Notes: a model not told the origin generated them from the sequence alone. A DNA stretch of 28,459 nucleotides from JBAXTE01 sp038240835 (GCA_038240835.1 JBBRGJ010000030.1:1-28459), one strand, 5' to 3'. Positions 15,980 through 24,615 are shown, counted from the stretch's first letter. Program-made: numbers and translations.

Positions 15980-16330
15980 TTACTTAGCTGAAATTTTTTT
16001 TGTTCCAATAATCTTACAATTTTTATCATACATCATAATTACATTTCCATCACTTACTGAAAATGAATTTCCCCCTACGCCAATAACTTTTTTATTATTG
16101 GTGAGCAAATTTTTAATATATGAACATTTTGTATCATATATATTAGTTATATTCCCATTTGTAACTACATAGAAATCATGTCCATATCCCTGGAGGATAC
16201 CGCCGGATGAACTTGCGTTTTTAATTAATTTTCCATTAGCATCATAGGTCGAAATAGTCGAACCTTTTTGTTCAACTAATGATAATCCAAAATCATTAGT
16301 ATCGTTTTTATTAGATGAAAATAAGCCCAT
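15980..16330 (-). CDS. Small protein with three 36-residue beta-type repeats
   Basis: The product has 116 residues, and no family is recognised. It shows an exact 36-residue period. Glycines at 23, 59 and 95 are each followed by a strand and a Tyr-Asp pair at 29-30, 65-66 and 101-102: GSTISTYDANGKLIKN, GNITNIYDTKCSYIKN, GNVIMMYDKNCKIIGT. The intervening segments are also alike (GYGHDFYVVTN, GVGGNSFSVSD). The pattern is that of a beta-propeller or beta-solenoid fragment too short to close by itself, so it may oligomerise. There is no signal peptide. It is the first gene of a likely operon with the 391-residue protein and the WYL regulator, driven by a clear promoter at 16372-16401. Confidence 0.75.
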   Translation of the reverse strand: MGLFSSNKNDTNDFGLSLVEQKGSTISTYDANGKLIKNASSSGGILQGYGHDFYVVTNGNITNIYDTKCSYIKNLLTNNKKVIGVGGNSFSVSDGNVIMMYDKNCKIIGTKKISAK

Positions 16331-16371
16331 ATCTTTTTGATTTATTATTTAATATTTTGTTCATGTATTTT

Positions 16372-16401
16372 CAAAGGTACTTTATTTATTGCCTATATCA
16401 A
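16372..16401 (-). promoter_or_regulatory. Promoter of the repeat-protein/HNH-like/WYL operon
   Basis: On the minus strand there is TTG (16399-16401), a 19-base spacer, then TACCTTTG (16372-16379). The -7 sequence and spacing are the same as at galE. It lies 41 bases upstream of the ATG at 16330. Confidence 0.72.
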
Positions 16402-16549
16402 GCTCTGTTTTGGAATAGTTGTGAGTTGTTTTTCATTGGTTTTTGTTTGATAATTTCTAAATTCGATGCAAAGGTAAATGGCATGTATGACAAAAGTTGT
16501 CCCAGTGCATTTTATTTTGAAATTCATAGAAATTCATATTTTATCTTCC

Positions 16550-17686
16550 TTAATTAACTTTGAAGTAGTACTTTTTCAACCAATGTTCATAAATAGGGTC
16601 GAGCATCTCAATTTGATCGCCCATGCAATCGATAATCTCTTTGTTCTCTAAGGCTTTTTTGATTTTTTGAATATTTGAGGAGGAGCCTAATCGGTATTTG
16701 TCCATAATTTCTTTGGAACTGAACTTCGTTTCGTTGCTGACCAGCGCTTTTAAAAAGTTTATCTGATATTTAGAGAGTTCATCGGTTAATGTTTGAAAAA
16801 GCAAACTCATCTGAAGAGTGAGGTTCTCAAACGATTGTAATACAATCACTTCATTGCAGGTGGTTTTGGTTCTGAGCCAAGCCTGTTGTGCCAATTGTTG
16901 TACATAATAGGAGTGACTTTTGGCAAGTTGTGTTATCAGTAATGCGTTCTTGTCGGATATCTTCTTTTTGGTGTCCAAAAACCTTTTTGTCAGAAAAGTG
17001 ACCCAATCTTCCTCTTTGATTTTTTGCAGAAACATAATGTCTCCAAATTTGTAAAATGGCATTGAAGACGAAGTGAACACATCTAATAACATATGACGTT
17101 TGCTTCCGTATAAGCAATAGGTTGTTTTTTGATGTTGTTGCCAATGCGAACGCAGTTTTTTCTGGAAGGCTAGGGGATTTTCAAATTCTGAAATGTTTTG
17201 AAACTCATCGATACATATTACGATTTGCATGTTTTTCTCCAAAGCGATATTTTCAGCCAACTTGAGGATGTCATTCGGATTTTTTTTTACCTCATTCCAG
17301 TCGAATCCAAGACTAAATTCATTGTTTGGTTCTGGACTAAAACTTAATTTTGGGAATAATTGCCCAAGAAACTTTTTCGTACTATCCATCATCTCTTCAA
17401 ACTTGGTGGAAGTAGAACGAATAACTTCTTGAGCCAACAATTGGTAAAACTCTTCTTCGCTTCTCACATTGTATAAATCGATAAAACAAACCCGAAGCAT
17501 TGGATTGTTGGCCATTGCCATTTCGGATGCTTTTGCTACTAATGAAGACTTTCCCCATCGACGAGGTGAAATCAAAATTGAATTAATTCTTGAGTTGAAG
17601 TTTGTAATCAGTCTTGCAGTTTCCTCAGCTCTATCGGTGAAATCAATATTGCGAGTCATCCTTCCAAAAACAAATGGTGTTTCCAT
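16550..17686 (-). CDS. AAA family ATPase (archaeal-type ATPase fold)
   Basis: The product has 378 residues from METPFVFGRM at 17686. The P-loop is ISPRRWGKSSL (Lys45-Gly to Ser47 region), and Walker B is IVICIDEFQNIS (Asp160-Glu161). TTYCLYGSKRHML supplies the sensor-1 region, and a C-terminal winged-helix part follows (ELSKYQINFLKALVSNE, SSNIQKIKKALENKEII). This is the PF01637-type STAND-like ATPase group. The frame runs upstream to 17761, but a TTG-20-TATCTTTG promoter at 17703-17733 lies inside that extension, so the shorter start is preferred. Such ATPases are abundant in Bacteroidota, often alone, and their role is mostly unknown. It is upstream of, and co-oriented with, the island genes, but the next gene has its own promoter. 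Confidence 0.85.
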   Translation of the reverse strand: METPFVFGRMTRNIDFTDRAEETARLITNFNSRINSILISPRRWGKSSLVAKASEMAMANNPMLRVCFIDLYNVRSEEEFYQLLAQEVIRSTSTKFEEMMDSTKKFLGQLFPKLSFSPEPNNEFSLGFDWNEVKKNPNDILKLAENIALEKNMQIVICIDEFQNISEFENPLAFQKKLRSHWQQHQKTTYCLYGSKRHMLLDVFTSSSMPFYKFGDIMFLQKIKEEDWVTFLTKRFLDTKKKISDKNALLITQLAKSHSYYVQQLAQQAWLRTKTTCNEVIVLQSFENLTLQMSLLFQTLTDELSKYQINFLKALVSNETKFSSKEIMDKYRLGSSSNIQKIKKALENKEIIDCMGDQIEMLDPIYEHWLKKYYFKVN

Positions 17687-17702
17687 ATTCACATATTTTC
17701 CA

Positions 17703-17733
17703 CAAAGATACACTTTATTATTTAAAAAGTCAA
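17703..17733 (-). promoter_or_regulatory. Promoter of the AAA ATPase gene
   Basis: On the minus strand there is TTG (17731-17733), a 20-base spacer, then TATCTTTG (17703-17710). This is a full consensus match, 16 bases before the chosen ATG. It decides the start codon. Confidence 0.75.
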
Positions 17734-17740
17734 CTAATTT

Positions 17741-17785
17741 GCTCACTCTTTTGTTACTCACTTTATAGTTACTCGCTTTTTAGTT
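17741..17785. repeat. Three 15-bp tandem repeats upstream of the ATPase promoter
   Basis: GCTCACTCTTTTGTT, ACTCACTTTATAGTT and ACTCGCTTTTTAGTT follow one another without gaps, and the array ends seven bases upstream of the -33 element. It could be an array of regulator sites. Confidence 0.75.
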
Positions 17786-17945
17786 AGTAATTTTCACATC
17801 ATTATATTGTTGCACATCAATAAGTTATTGCATTATTCTAATATATTTTCATTCTTTAAAAATATGCGAATATTGATTTTACATATTTTTTTACATTTTA
17901 TAAATGTTGGTTAAACTACTTAATCCATCATCGTGTAGTTCTCAA

Positions 17946-17989
17946 AACAATAGTTTTCAAACACAATTAGCAACTCAGCCAGGGCGTTT
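17946..17989. repeat. Dispersed 44-bp repeat, copy 1
   Basis: The block from AACAATAGTTTTCAAAC to AGGGCGTTT recurs at 28235-28278 with four mismatches. Confidence 0.85.
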
Positions 17990-18094
17990 CTCACGCCTTG
18001 ACGCGTGATCTTATTTTGTCTGTTTTTTTCAAACTATTAATTGTTTGTGAACATTGCTATCATTTTTCCCCACAAAACCTTGTTATAATAACAT

Positions 18095-18126
18095 AAAAAA
18101 AGGAGATCGAAAGATCTCCTTTTTTT
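18095..18126 (-). terminator. Rho-independent terminator of nifJ
   Basis: A 14-base perfect stem (AAAAAAAGGAGATC with its complement; 18095-18108 and 18113-18126) closes a GAAA/TTTC tetraloop. On the minus strand it gives a T-run after the stem. It lies 16 bases past the stop and, being flanked by A and T runs, could act in both directions. Confidence 0.9.
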
Positions 18127-18142
18127 ATTAGAATGATATTAA

Positions 18143-21100
18143 TTATTCAGGTTTTGCTAGGCGAACATATTGTTTATATCTCCACTCTGCGTTTTCTTGA
18201 GTAATTTTGAACAATTCACTTGCTTCTTGAGGGAATGTTTTTAGCAATGAGCTATAACGTACTTCACTTAAGATAAAGTCTTGGAATTTGGTCCAATCTG
18301 GTTCCTTGCTGTCCAAAATAAAGCCATTTTGACCTTTTTCTTCTAGTTCAGGATTAAATCTCCAAAGGTGCCAGTATCCGCAATCTACCGCTAATTTCTC
18401 TTCGTTTTGCGTACGAGTCATTCCTACTTTTAAACCATGGTTGATACATGGAGCATAAGCGATGATTAGTGATGGTCCGTCAAATGCTTCCGCTTCTTTG
18501 ATCGCTTTGAAGTATTGTGATTGGCTTCCACCTAATGCTACTTGTGCAACATAGATATAACCATATGATTTAGCAATTAGTCCCAAATCTTTTTTACGGA
18601 TTTTCTTACCGGAGGTAGCAAATTTAGCTACAGCTCCAGCAGGAGTTGCTTTGGATGATTGACCACCAGTGTTGCTATAAACTTCGGTATCCATTACCAA
18701 TACGTTTATGTTTTCGCCACTAGCTAGTACGTGATCTAAGCCACCGAAACCGATGTCATAAGCCCAACCGTCACCACCAAAGATCCAATGTGATTTTTTA
18801 ACCAAGTATTGTTTCAATGCAAGAATGTCTTTGCATGAAGGACAATCACATTTTTCTGCTAAAACAACAAGTTTGTCACTGATTTTTTTACTTTCTAAAG
18901 TACTATCGCGATGATCGATCCATTGTTGGAATAATCCTTTTAACTCATCTGAACAGCAGTTGCAACCAACAATCGCTTCTTCCATAATACGTTGGATGCG
19001 TTCGCGCATTTGACGAGTGGCAACTGCCATACCAAATCCAAATTCAGCATTGTCTTCAAATAATGAGTTAGCCCATGCTGGACCATTACCGCTCTTATTG
19101 TTTTTGCAATATGGAGTAGCAGGAGCTGAACCACCATAAATTGAAGAACAACCTGTAGCATTCGCAACGGTCATTTGCTCTCCGAATAATTGAGTGATCG
19201 TTTTGATGTATGGAGTCTCTCCACAACCAGCACAAGCACCTGAGAACTCGAATAAAGGTTGAGCAAACTGACTGTTTTTAACCGTAGCAGTTTTGTCAAT
19301 TAAATTGTCTTTGTAAGTAACTTTTTCTTGAGAATAAACCCAGTTGTCAACATGAAACAATTGAGTTTCCAATGGTTGTAGCTTTAACGCTTTGGTTTTA
19401 GCAGGACAAACATCCACACAGTTACCACAACCTGTACAATCTAATACAGATACTTGGATACGGAAGTGCAAGCCAGCCATTTCTTTTGGCGCTTTCATGT
19501 CGATTGTATTCATGCTTTTTGGAGCATTTTTCAACTCTTCGTCAGTCATAACAACTGGACGGATAGCAGCGTGAGGACAAACCAAAGAACATTGGTTACA
19601 TTGGATACAGTTGTCCGAAATCCATTGTGGAACACTAACCGCTACACCACGTTTCTCGAATTTAGTTGTTCCAGCTGGGAATGTACCATCTTCGTATCCA
19701 AGGAATGCGCTTACAGGAAGATCGTTTCCTCTTTGAGCCACCATTGGTTCCATTACATTTTTGATAAAATCTGGAATATCACGATCGTCTTTTTCTGATT
19801 TTAGAACAATGTTAGCCCATTCAGCAGGAACTTCTACTTTAGTAACATTAGCGCCACTATCTACCGCAGAATTGTTCATTTTTACAATTGCTTCCCCTTT
19901 GCTTCCATAAGATTTAACGATGAATTTTTTCATTTGCTCAACAGCAAGATCGTAAGGAATTACCCCTGAAATTTTAAAGAATGCAGATTGAAGGATTGTA
20001 TTAGTACGATTACCAAGACCGATTTCGGCTGCAATTGAAGTTGCATCGATCATGTACATATTGATTTTATTTGTTGCCAAATATTTTTTAACGTTATCTG
20101 GTAAGTGGTTTTTTGTCTCTTCAATGCTCCAAGGAGAATTGTAAAGGAAAGTACCGCCTTGTTTTAAACCTCTTAAACAGTCATATTTATGAATGTAAGC
20201 AGGAACGTGAACCGCCACAAAGTCAGGAGTTCCAACTAAGTAAGGTGCTTGTATTGGAAGATCCCCAAAACGTAAGTGAGAACAAGTGTAACCACCTGAT
20301 TTCTTACTGTCGTAATCGAAATATGCTTGACTGTATTTGTCGGTATTGTCCCCAATAATTTTAATTGAGTTCTTGTTCGCACCTACTGTACCATCTGCAC
20401 CTAAACCGTAAAATTTAGCTTCGAATGTTCCTTTTGGAAGAATAGAAAACTCAGGTAATAATGGAAGTGATTTGAAAGTTACATCATCTACAATACCTAA
20501 GGTGAATTGATTTTTTGGCTCAGTTGCTTCTAAGTTTAGGAAAACCGAAACAATTTGAGCAGGAGTAGTATCTTTTGAAGACAATCCGTAACGACCACCA
20601 ATGATCAACGGTTTTTTGTCACAAGCAATCTCTTTGTTATTTGCAAAAGCTTCTACGATATCTAGATACAATGGATCTCCATTAGCACCAGTTTCTTTGG
20701 TTCTGTCTAAAACACAAATGCGTTTTGCAGATTTTGGCATCACAGCCATTAAGTATTTAACTGAGAATGGACGGTAAAGGTGAACAACGATCAATCCTGT
20801 TTTTTTACCTTCAGCATTCAATTTGTCTACAACCGTTTTGATGGTTTCTGTAACTGAACCTATGGCAACAATAACATCGGTAGCATCTTTAGCACCATAA
20901 TAAACAAATGGAGCATATTGGCGACCGGTGATTTTGCTGATATCTTTCATGTAGTTAGCTACAATATCAGGAATTGCATCGTGATATTTGTTTTGAAGCT
21001 CACGAGTTTGGAAATAGATATCTGGGTTTTGAGCAGTTCCACGAGTAACAGGATTTTCTGGGTTCAATGCGCTTTCGCGGAATGATCTCAATGCATCCAT

Positions 21101-21694
21101 ATCAATCAATTTTGCTACTGCATCTTGATTGGTTACTTCTGCTTTTTGAATTTCGTGAGAAGTACGGAAACCATCAAAGAAATGTAAAAATGGAACACGA
21201 CCTTTAATTGCTGCAAGGTGAGCAACTGGAGCCAAATCCATGATTTCTTGAACAGAACTAGTTGCCAACATTGCAAAACCAGTTTGACGTGTGCTCATTA
21301 CATCTGAATGGTCGCCAAAAATTGACAATGCTTGCGCTGCAAGAGCACGAGCAGAAACGTGAAAAACAGCAGGCAATAATTCACCAGCCATTTTGTACAT
21401 GTTTGGGATCATCAACAATAGTCCTTGCGAAGCAGTGTACGTAGTTGTAAGCGCGCCTGCTTGAAGTGAACCGTGAACAGCACCAGCAGCACCTGCTTCT
21501 GATTGCAACTCTACTACTTTTACAATGTCACCAAAAATGTTTTTTCTTTTGTATGATGCCCATTCATCAATGTATTCTGCCATGGTTGAAGATGGTGTGA
21601 TGGGATAAATAGCGGAAACTTCACTAAACATGTACGCTACATGAGCGGCTGCATAGTTTCCGTCACAGGTTAGAAATTTGCTTTTTTCTGCCAT
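18143..21694 (-). CDS. nifJ: Pyruvate:ferredoxin (flavodoxin) oxidoreductase, single-chain
   Basis: The product has 1183 residues, the usual size of the one-piece enzyme. It starts with the domain I sequence DGNYAAAHVAYMFSEVSAIYPITPSSTMAEYIDEWA (pyruvate-binding). Two 4Fe-4S motifs follow: CIQCNQCSLVCP (from Cys696) and CTGCGNCVDVCP (from Cys753). The TPP-binding domain has GACAGCGETPY, ATGCSSIYGG, GGDGWAYDIGFGGLDHVLASG and DTEVYSNTGGQSSKATP, including the extra cysteines that bind the proximal cluster (CGC, CPSC). It oxidises pyruvate with CoA to acetyl-CoA and CO2 and passes electrons to ferredoxin or flavodoxin. This is a central step of anaerobic metabolism and implies an anaerobe. It is monocistronic with a strong terminator. 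A near-consensus -7, TAACTTCG, lies at 21755-21762 on the minus strand. Confidence 0.97.
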   Translation of the reverse strand: MAEKSKFLTCDGNYAAAHVAYMFSEVSAIYPITPSSTMAEYIDEWASYKRKNIFGDIVKVVELQSEAGAAGAVHGSLQAGALTTTYTASQGLLLMIPNMYKMAGELLPAVFHVSARALAAQALSIFGDHSDVMSTRQTGFAMLATSSVQEIMDLAPVAHLAAIKGRVPFLHFFDGFRTSHEIQKAEVTNQDAVAKLIDMDALRSFRESALNPENPVTRGTAQNPDIYFQTRELQNKYHDAIPDIVANYMKDISKITGRQYAPFVYYGAKDATDVIVAIGSVTETIKTVVDKLNAEGKKTGLIVVHLYRPFSVKYLMAVMPKSAKRICVLDRTKETGANGDPLYLDIVEAFANNKEIACDKKPLIIGGRYGLSSKDTTPAQIVSVFLNLEATEPKNQFTLGIVDDVTFKSLPLLPEFSILPKGTFEAKFYGLGADGTVGANKNSIKIIGDNTDKYSQAYFDYDSKKSGGYTCSHLRFGDLPIQAPYLVGTPDFVAVHVPAYIHKYDCLRGLKQGGTFLYNSPWSIEETKNHLPDNVKKYLATNKINMYMIDATSIAAEIGLGNRTNTILQSAFFKISGVIPYDLAVEQMKKFIVKSYGSKGEAIVKMNNSAVDSGANVTKVEVPAEWANIVLKSEKDDRDIPDFIKNVMEPMVAQRGNDLPVSAFLGYEDGTFPAGTTKFEKRGVAVSVPQWISDNCIQCNQCSLVCPHAAIRPVVMTDEELKNAPKSMNTIDMKAPKEMAGLHFRIQVSVLDCTGCGNCVDVCPAKTKALKLQPLETQLFHVDNWVYSQEKVTYKDNLIDKTATVKNSQFAQPLFEFSGACAGCGETPYIKTITQLFGEQMTVANATGCSSIYGGSAPATPYCKNNKSGNGPAWANSLFEDNAEFGFGMAVATRQMRERIQRIMEEAIVGCNCCSDELKGLFQQWIDHRDSTLESKKISDKLVVLAEKCDCPSCKDILALKQYLVKKSHWIFGGDGWAYDIGFGGLDHVLASGENINVLVMDTEVYSNTGGQSSKATPAGAVAKFATSGKKIRKKDLGLIAKSYGYIYVAQVALGGSQSQYFKAIKEAEAFDGPSLIIAYAPCINHGLKVGMTRTQNEEKLAVDCGYWHLWRFNPELEEKGQNGFILDSKEPDWTKFQDFILSEVRYSSLLKTFPQEASELFKITQENAEWRYKQYVRLAKPE

Positions 21695-22014
21695 AATGAA
21701 CGATTTCTTTATATGATTATTTTTAAGTTGTTTATTCTTAGTTGAAAATCAGTGCGAAGTTAGCGAATTTATTGGTATAAAGGTGCTCTTTGTTATATAT
21801 TTAACGAAAGAATAACACCAAAAAAACAGGCACTCTAAATCCATGATTTGTGCTCATGAGATTTCATCAGTACTTCTGAATTTTTCACCCAAAATCTGTA
21901 TTTTTTACCTAAAATTTAGACTGAATGTTTAATGCGATTCTTATCGAGATTGGTTATAGATAAGAGTGGTTTTAATTAGACTAATTCTATCTCCAATATG
22001 ATTTTTGACGATCG
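21695..22014. other. Intergenic region upstream of nifJ
   Basis: AT-rich leader and promoter region of nifJ, plus the 3' flank of the adenylating-enzyme gene. No gene, repeat or convincing terminator is seen. Confidence 0.5.
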
Positions 22015-23355
22015 CTAATTTCTGCTTTTTTTAAATCGTTCGTTAAATTCGGTTGCTTCAATGATGGTTATTCTTACAGGTATTTTGTAGGATTCAATTT
22101 TTTGTTTGCACCATTTTTTGAGTTCTAAGTTGGGGTTTTGTGGAATGATTTCGTTTTTGCTAAGTACAATTTTGCAACTTACATTCATTCCGGTAATGGG
22201 GTTTTTTTCGCCATATACCACACAATCGGCAACCCAAGGCAATGACAATATGGTGGATTCTACTTCTGCTGGAAAGACTTTTTGTCCTCCCACATTGATG
22301 ATGTCACTATCACGTCCCAAAAACTTGATCCAATCACCATCTACGTCTACACGATCGCCGGTGTTGTACCAGCCTTCACTATCAAAAGGAGAGGGAGCGT
22401 TTAAATAACCAATAATGGATGATTGAGTGCGGATATAAAAAATTCCATCTACAATTTTGGTTTGATAATCTTCGCCACCAACTTTTAACCAAAGGGAATT
22501 GTTTGATTTTGAAACAGTTCTCATCACACCCAACTCTGTAAGTCCGTAAGTTTGTTTGAATGTGGTATTTGGAAACTCTTTGTTCAATCGCAACAATGTC
22601 GCCTCGGGCATCGATTCCGTACCATAAGTGATTAAGGATAGTGAGGATAAATCGAATTTTTTGTAAGATTGATTTATAAGTAGAAGATTTAGAAAAGTAG
22701 GCGTGGAGGGCAATAAATTAATTTGATGGCGTGCAATTAATTCACAGATATAATCGACACTGCGTTGCTTTGGAAAACAAGCGGTACCACCACAGGAGAG
22801 AATATGCAACAGGGTATTAATTCCGCCCCAATGGTCGAATAGTAAAAAGACGATGCTTCGGTAGGGAGTTCTTGGTTTGTTGAATTTCGACAATAAAAAG
22901 GTGAAATCGTGCAACGCTGCTTTGGGCGTCCCGGTACTTCCCGATGAGAAGATGATAATGCCTGGATGGGCAGATTCTTTGATGGAATTAAATAGCGAAT
23001 GGGTTGCCACTTTTCCCGTTTTTAATTGGGTGGGTTCGGGTTGACTGCTGTCGATAAAAAGTTCTATTTCGGCAATCTCCTTTTTTAAATCTATATCTTT
23101 ATTTTGAACTGAAAGTGGAACGATGATGGCATTTAATTCTGTCAGTGAAAAAAATATTGCCACTGTATTGATGTTGAAATCTCCATATAATCCAACCACC
23201 ATCGAGGGGAAAACTTGAGTGGATAGTTTGTTGATCCAAAAATCTGTTTGTATTATTAGCTCATCATAGGTATAGGATTGATGATTGCTGTCGATGATCG
23301 CAACTTCATGAGGTGTTTTTTTGGCAACAGAACGAAGAAATTGGATATTGCTCAT
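22015..23355 (-). CDS. AMP-binding (ANL superfamily) acyl- or aminoacyl-adenylating enzyme
   Basis: The product has 446 residues, shorter than typical acyl-CoA synthetases (500-650). All core motifs are present: A3 SSGSTGTPK (137-145), A5 YGLTE (270-274), A7 YNTGD (330-334) and A8 GRDSDIINVGGQKVFPAEVE (347-366). The C-terminal A10 motif is unusual: FKKSR replaces the common GKxxR, but Lys442 is in position for catalysis. It should activate a carboxylic acid as an acyl-adenylate and load it on CoA or a carrier protein; the substrate is unknown. Its ATG directly follows the stop of the glycosyltransferase gene, so the two are co-translated and probably share a job in glycan decoration. No carrier-protein gene is visible nearby. 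Confidence 0.85.
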   Translation of the reverse strand: MSNIQFLRSVAKKTPHEVAIIDSNHQSYTYDELIIQTDFWINKLSTQVFPSMVVGLYGDFNINTVAIFFSLTELNAIIVPLSVQNKDIDLKKEIAEIELFIDSSQPEPTQLKTGKVATHSLFNSIKESAHPGIIIFSSGSTGTPKAALHDFTFLLSKFNKPRTPYRSIVFLLFDHWGGINTLLHILSCGGTACFPKQRSVDYICELIARHQINLLPSTPTFLNLLLINQSYKKFDLSSLSLITYGTESMPEATLLRLNKEFPNTTFKQTYGLTELGVMRTVSKSNNSLWLKVGGEDYQTKIVDGIFYIRTQSSIIGYLNAPSPFDSEGWYNTGDRVDVDGDWIKFLGRDSDIINVGGQKVFPAEVESTILSLPWVADCVVYGEKNPITGMNVSCKIVLSKNEIIPQNPNLELKKWCKQKIESYKIPVRITIIEATEFNERFKKSRN

Positions 23356-24147
23356 TTAAAAACGTCTATTTCTGACTACATATCTAAAAAATCGGAACCC
23401 AATCATAACATGGTTGGCTGAAGTTTTGGCAAATCCAAAGTTCTTTTTCATGATAGAAAATCGCTCTCTCAATGCCCTCGAAATGTTGTTTTTAGACAAG
23501 CCATTGTCTAAATATTTTGCTAAAATTAGTCTGGAATTTTCTATTACTTTCGCATTTTTCAACGAAGTTAATATCCAATCGTAATCCGCAGATATTTTGT
23601 ATTTTGTATTGTAAAATGGAGCCAACGAACGTTTAACCAAAATCGCTTGATGGCACACAACCAATCCGTCGATTAATTTTTTCCAAGTAAGCACTTCTGG
23701 CGTCGACAATCTGCGCATTCCAATTTCTAAATCCTCTTCGTTGATGATGATGGTTTCGCCGTAAATAACATCGGGCATTGAACTTTGTTGGGCAATGGTT
23801 TCCAACAGCGCAATGGTGTTCTCTTCGTAAATTTTATCACCAGAATTGATAAACCACACATATTCACCTGTGGCTAATTTTAACCCCTTATTCATGGCAT
23901 CGTAGAGCCCTTTGTCGGGTTCGCTTATCCAATGGGTAATTACGCGAGGATACCGTTTAATAATATCTAAGGTGCCATCGGTAGAGCCACCATCGATAAT
24001 AATGAATTCGTAATTGGATGATTGTTGGTTGGCAACGCTGAGTATGGTTGCTTCTAAGAACTGCTGGCTGTTGTAAACCACAGTAATAATGCTGACTAAT
24101 GGGGTGCTTTTCGGCACAGAATCAGGTTCGGAAGGAATGTCGTCCAT
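23356..24147 (-). CDS. Family 2 glycosyltransferase
   Basis: The product has 263 residues from MDDIPSEPDS. GT-A fold motifs: VSIITVVYNSQQFLEATILSV, FIIIDGGSTDGTLDII (nucleotide-binding), WISEPDKGLYDAMNKGLKLATGEYVWFINSGD (NSGD in place of the DxD), and SADYDW near residue 200. This is the WcaA/EpsE-like subgroup that uses nucleotide sugars in cell-surface polysaccharide synthesis. It has no membrane segment and would be cytoplasmic or peripheral. The frame opens eight codons earlier at a TTG, but that TTG is part of the -7 promoter element, so the ATG at 24147 is used. It is the first gene of a two-gene operon with the adenylating enzyme. Confidence 0.9.
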   Translation of the reverse strand: MDDIPSEPDSVPKSTPLVSIITVVYNSQQFLEATILSVANQQSSNYEFIIIDGGSTDGTLDIIKRYPRVITHWISEPDKGLYDAMNKGLKLATGEYVWFINSGDKIYEENTIALLETIAQQSSMPDVIYGETIIINEEDLEIGMRRLSTPEVLTWKKLIDGLVVCHQAILVKRSLAPFYNTKYKISADYDWILTSLKNAKVIENSRLILAKYLDNGLSKNNISRALRERFSIMKKNFGFAKTSANHVMIGFRFFRYVVRNRRF

Positions 24148-24168
24148 GTTTGTTTTTAATTGTTTTTG

Positions 24169-24176
24169 CAAAATTA
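24169..24176 (-). promoter_or_regulatory. -7 element of the glycosyltransferase operon
   Basis: On the minus strand TAATTTTG matches TAnnTTTG and lies 21 bases before the ATG at 24147. It overlaps an upstream TTG codon and rules it out as a start. The -33 element is not clear. Confidence 0.5.
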
Positions 24177-24615
24177 GCTTATTTTTGAAAACAAAATGTA
24201 TTTTAACAGACTATTTTTTTTCGTGGATCTTAAATTTCGAAAGGAAAATTTGATTTTGAAGAGAATTTTTGTCCCAAAAACATAAACGATTTACCTCGAT
24301 GAGCTATTTCTGATTAATGTTTTTGGTTTTGAAATCGGGCAGCCATTGAGTTAATATTTTTTAAACAGTAAGCTCGTACTTGTATAGTTTCACTAAAACC
24401 AATAAAATTCAAAGGACTACATAGTTTGTCTCAAAACTCTTTTGTGTAAATAAAAACATCAACGTTGAGGTAATATATTGAATATTATCTCCCGAATACA
24501 GCTTTTTATTATAAATACTAACATAGAAATATACAATACGCTAATCAATATTATCGATTTGTTTGTGTGATAGCTTCCACTTATCTTTGTATCATATAAA
24601 ATTTAAAAAACTAAT
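24177..24615. other. Divergent intergenic region
   Basis: This holds the promoters of the glycosyltransferase operon and of the peroxiredoxin gene, plus a ~36-base segment (24282-24317) resembling 25563-25598. No gene is seen. Confidence 0.55.
24558..24589 (+). promoter_or_regulatory. Promoter of the peroxiredoxin gene
   Basis: TTTG (24558-24561), a 20-base spacer, and TATCTTTG (24582-24589) form a complete consensus promoter, 26 bases upstream of the first ATG. Confidence 0.75.

Larger units (their letters stand above)
17734..18142. other. Intergenic region between the ATPase gene and nifJ
   Basis: No gene is present. It contains the 15-base tandem repeats, a 44-base dispersed repeat (17946-17989), a hairpin TCACGC-CTTGAC-GCGTGA (17991-18008) and the nifJ terminator. 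Confidence 0.65.

Noticed and set aside
16398..16436. 12-residue frame MKNNSQLFQNRA on the minus strand, possibly a leader peptide
   Set aside because: It overlaps the -33 element of the downstream operon, has no attenuator-like structure after it, and is too short to support.
17734..17761. N-terminal extension MSNKRVSKLVDF of the ATPase
   Set aside because: It is upstream of a full-consensus promoter and partly made of the 15-base tandem repeat, so it is probably not translated.
19392..20358. Plus-strand frames inside nifJ
   Set aside because: They are antisense to the iron-sulfur and TPP domains of a clear oxidoreductase and have no independent support.
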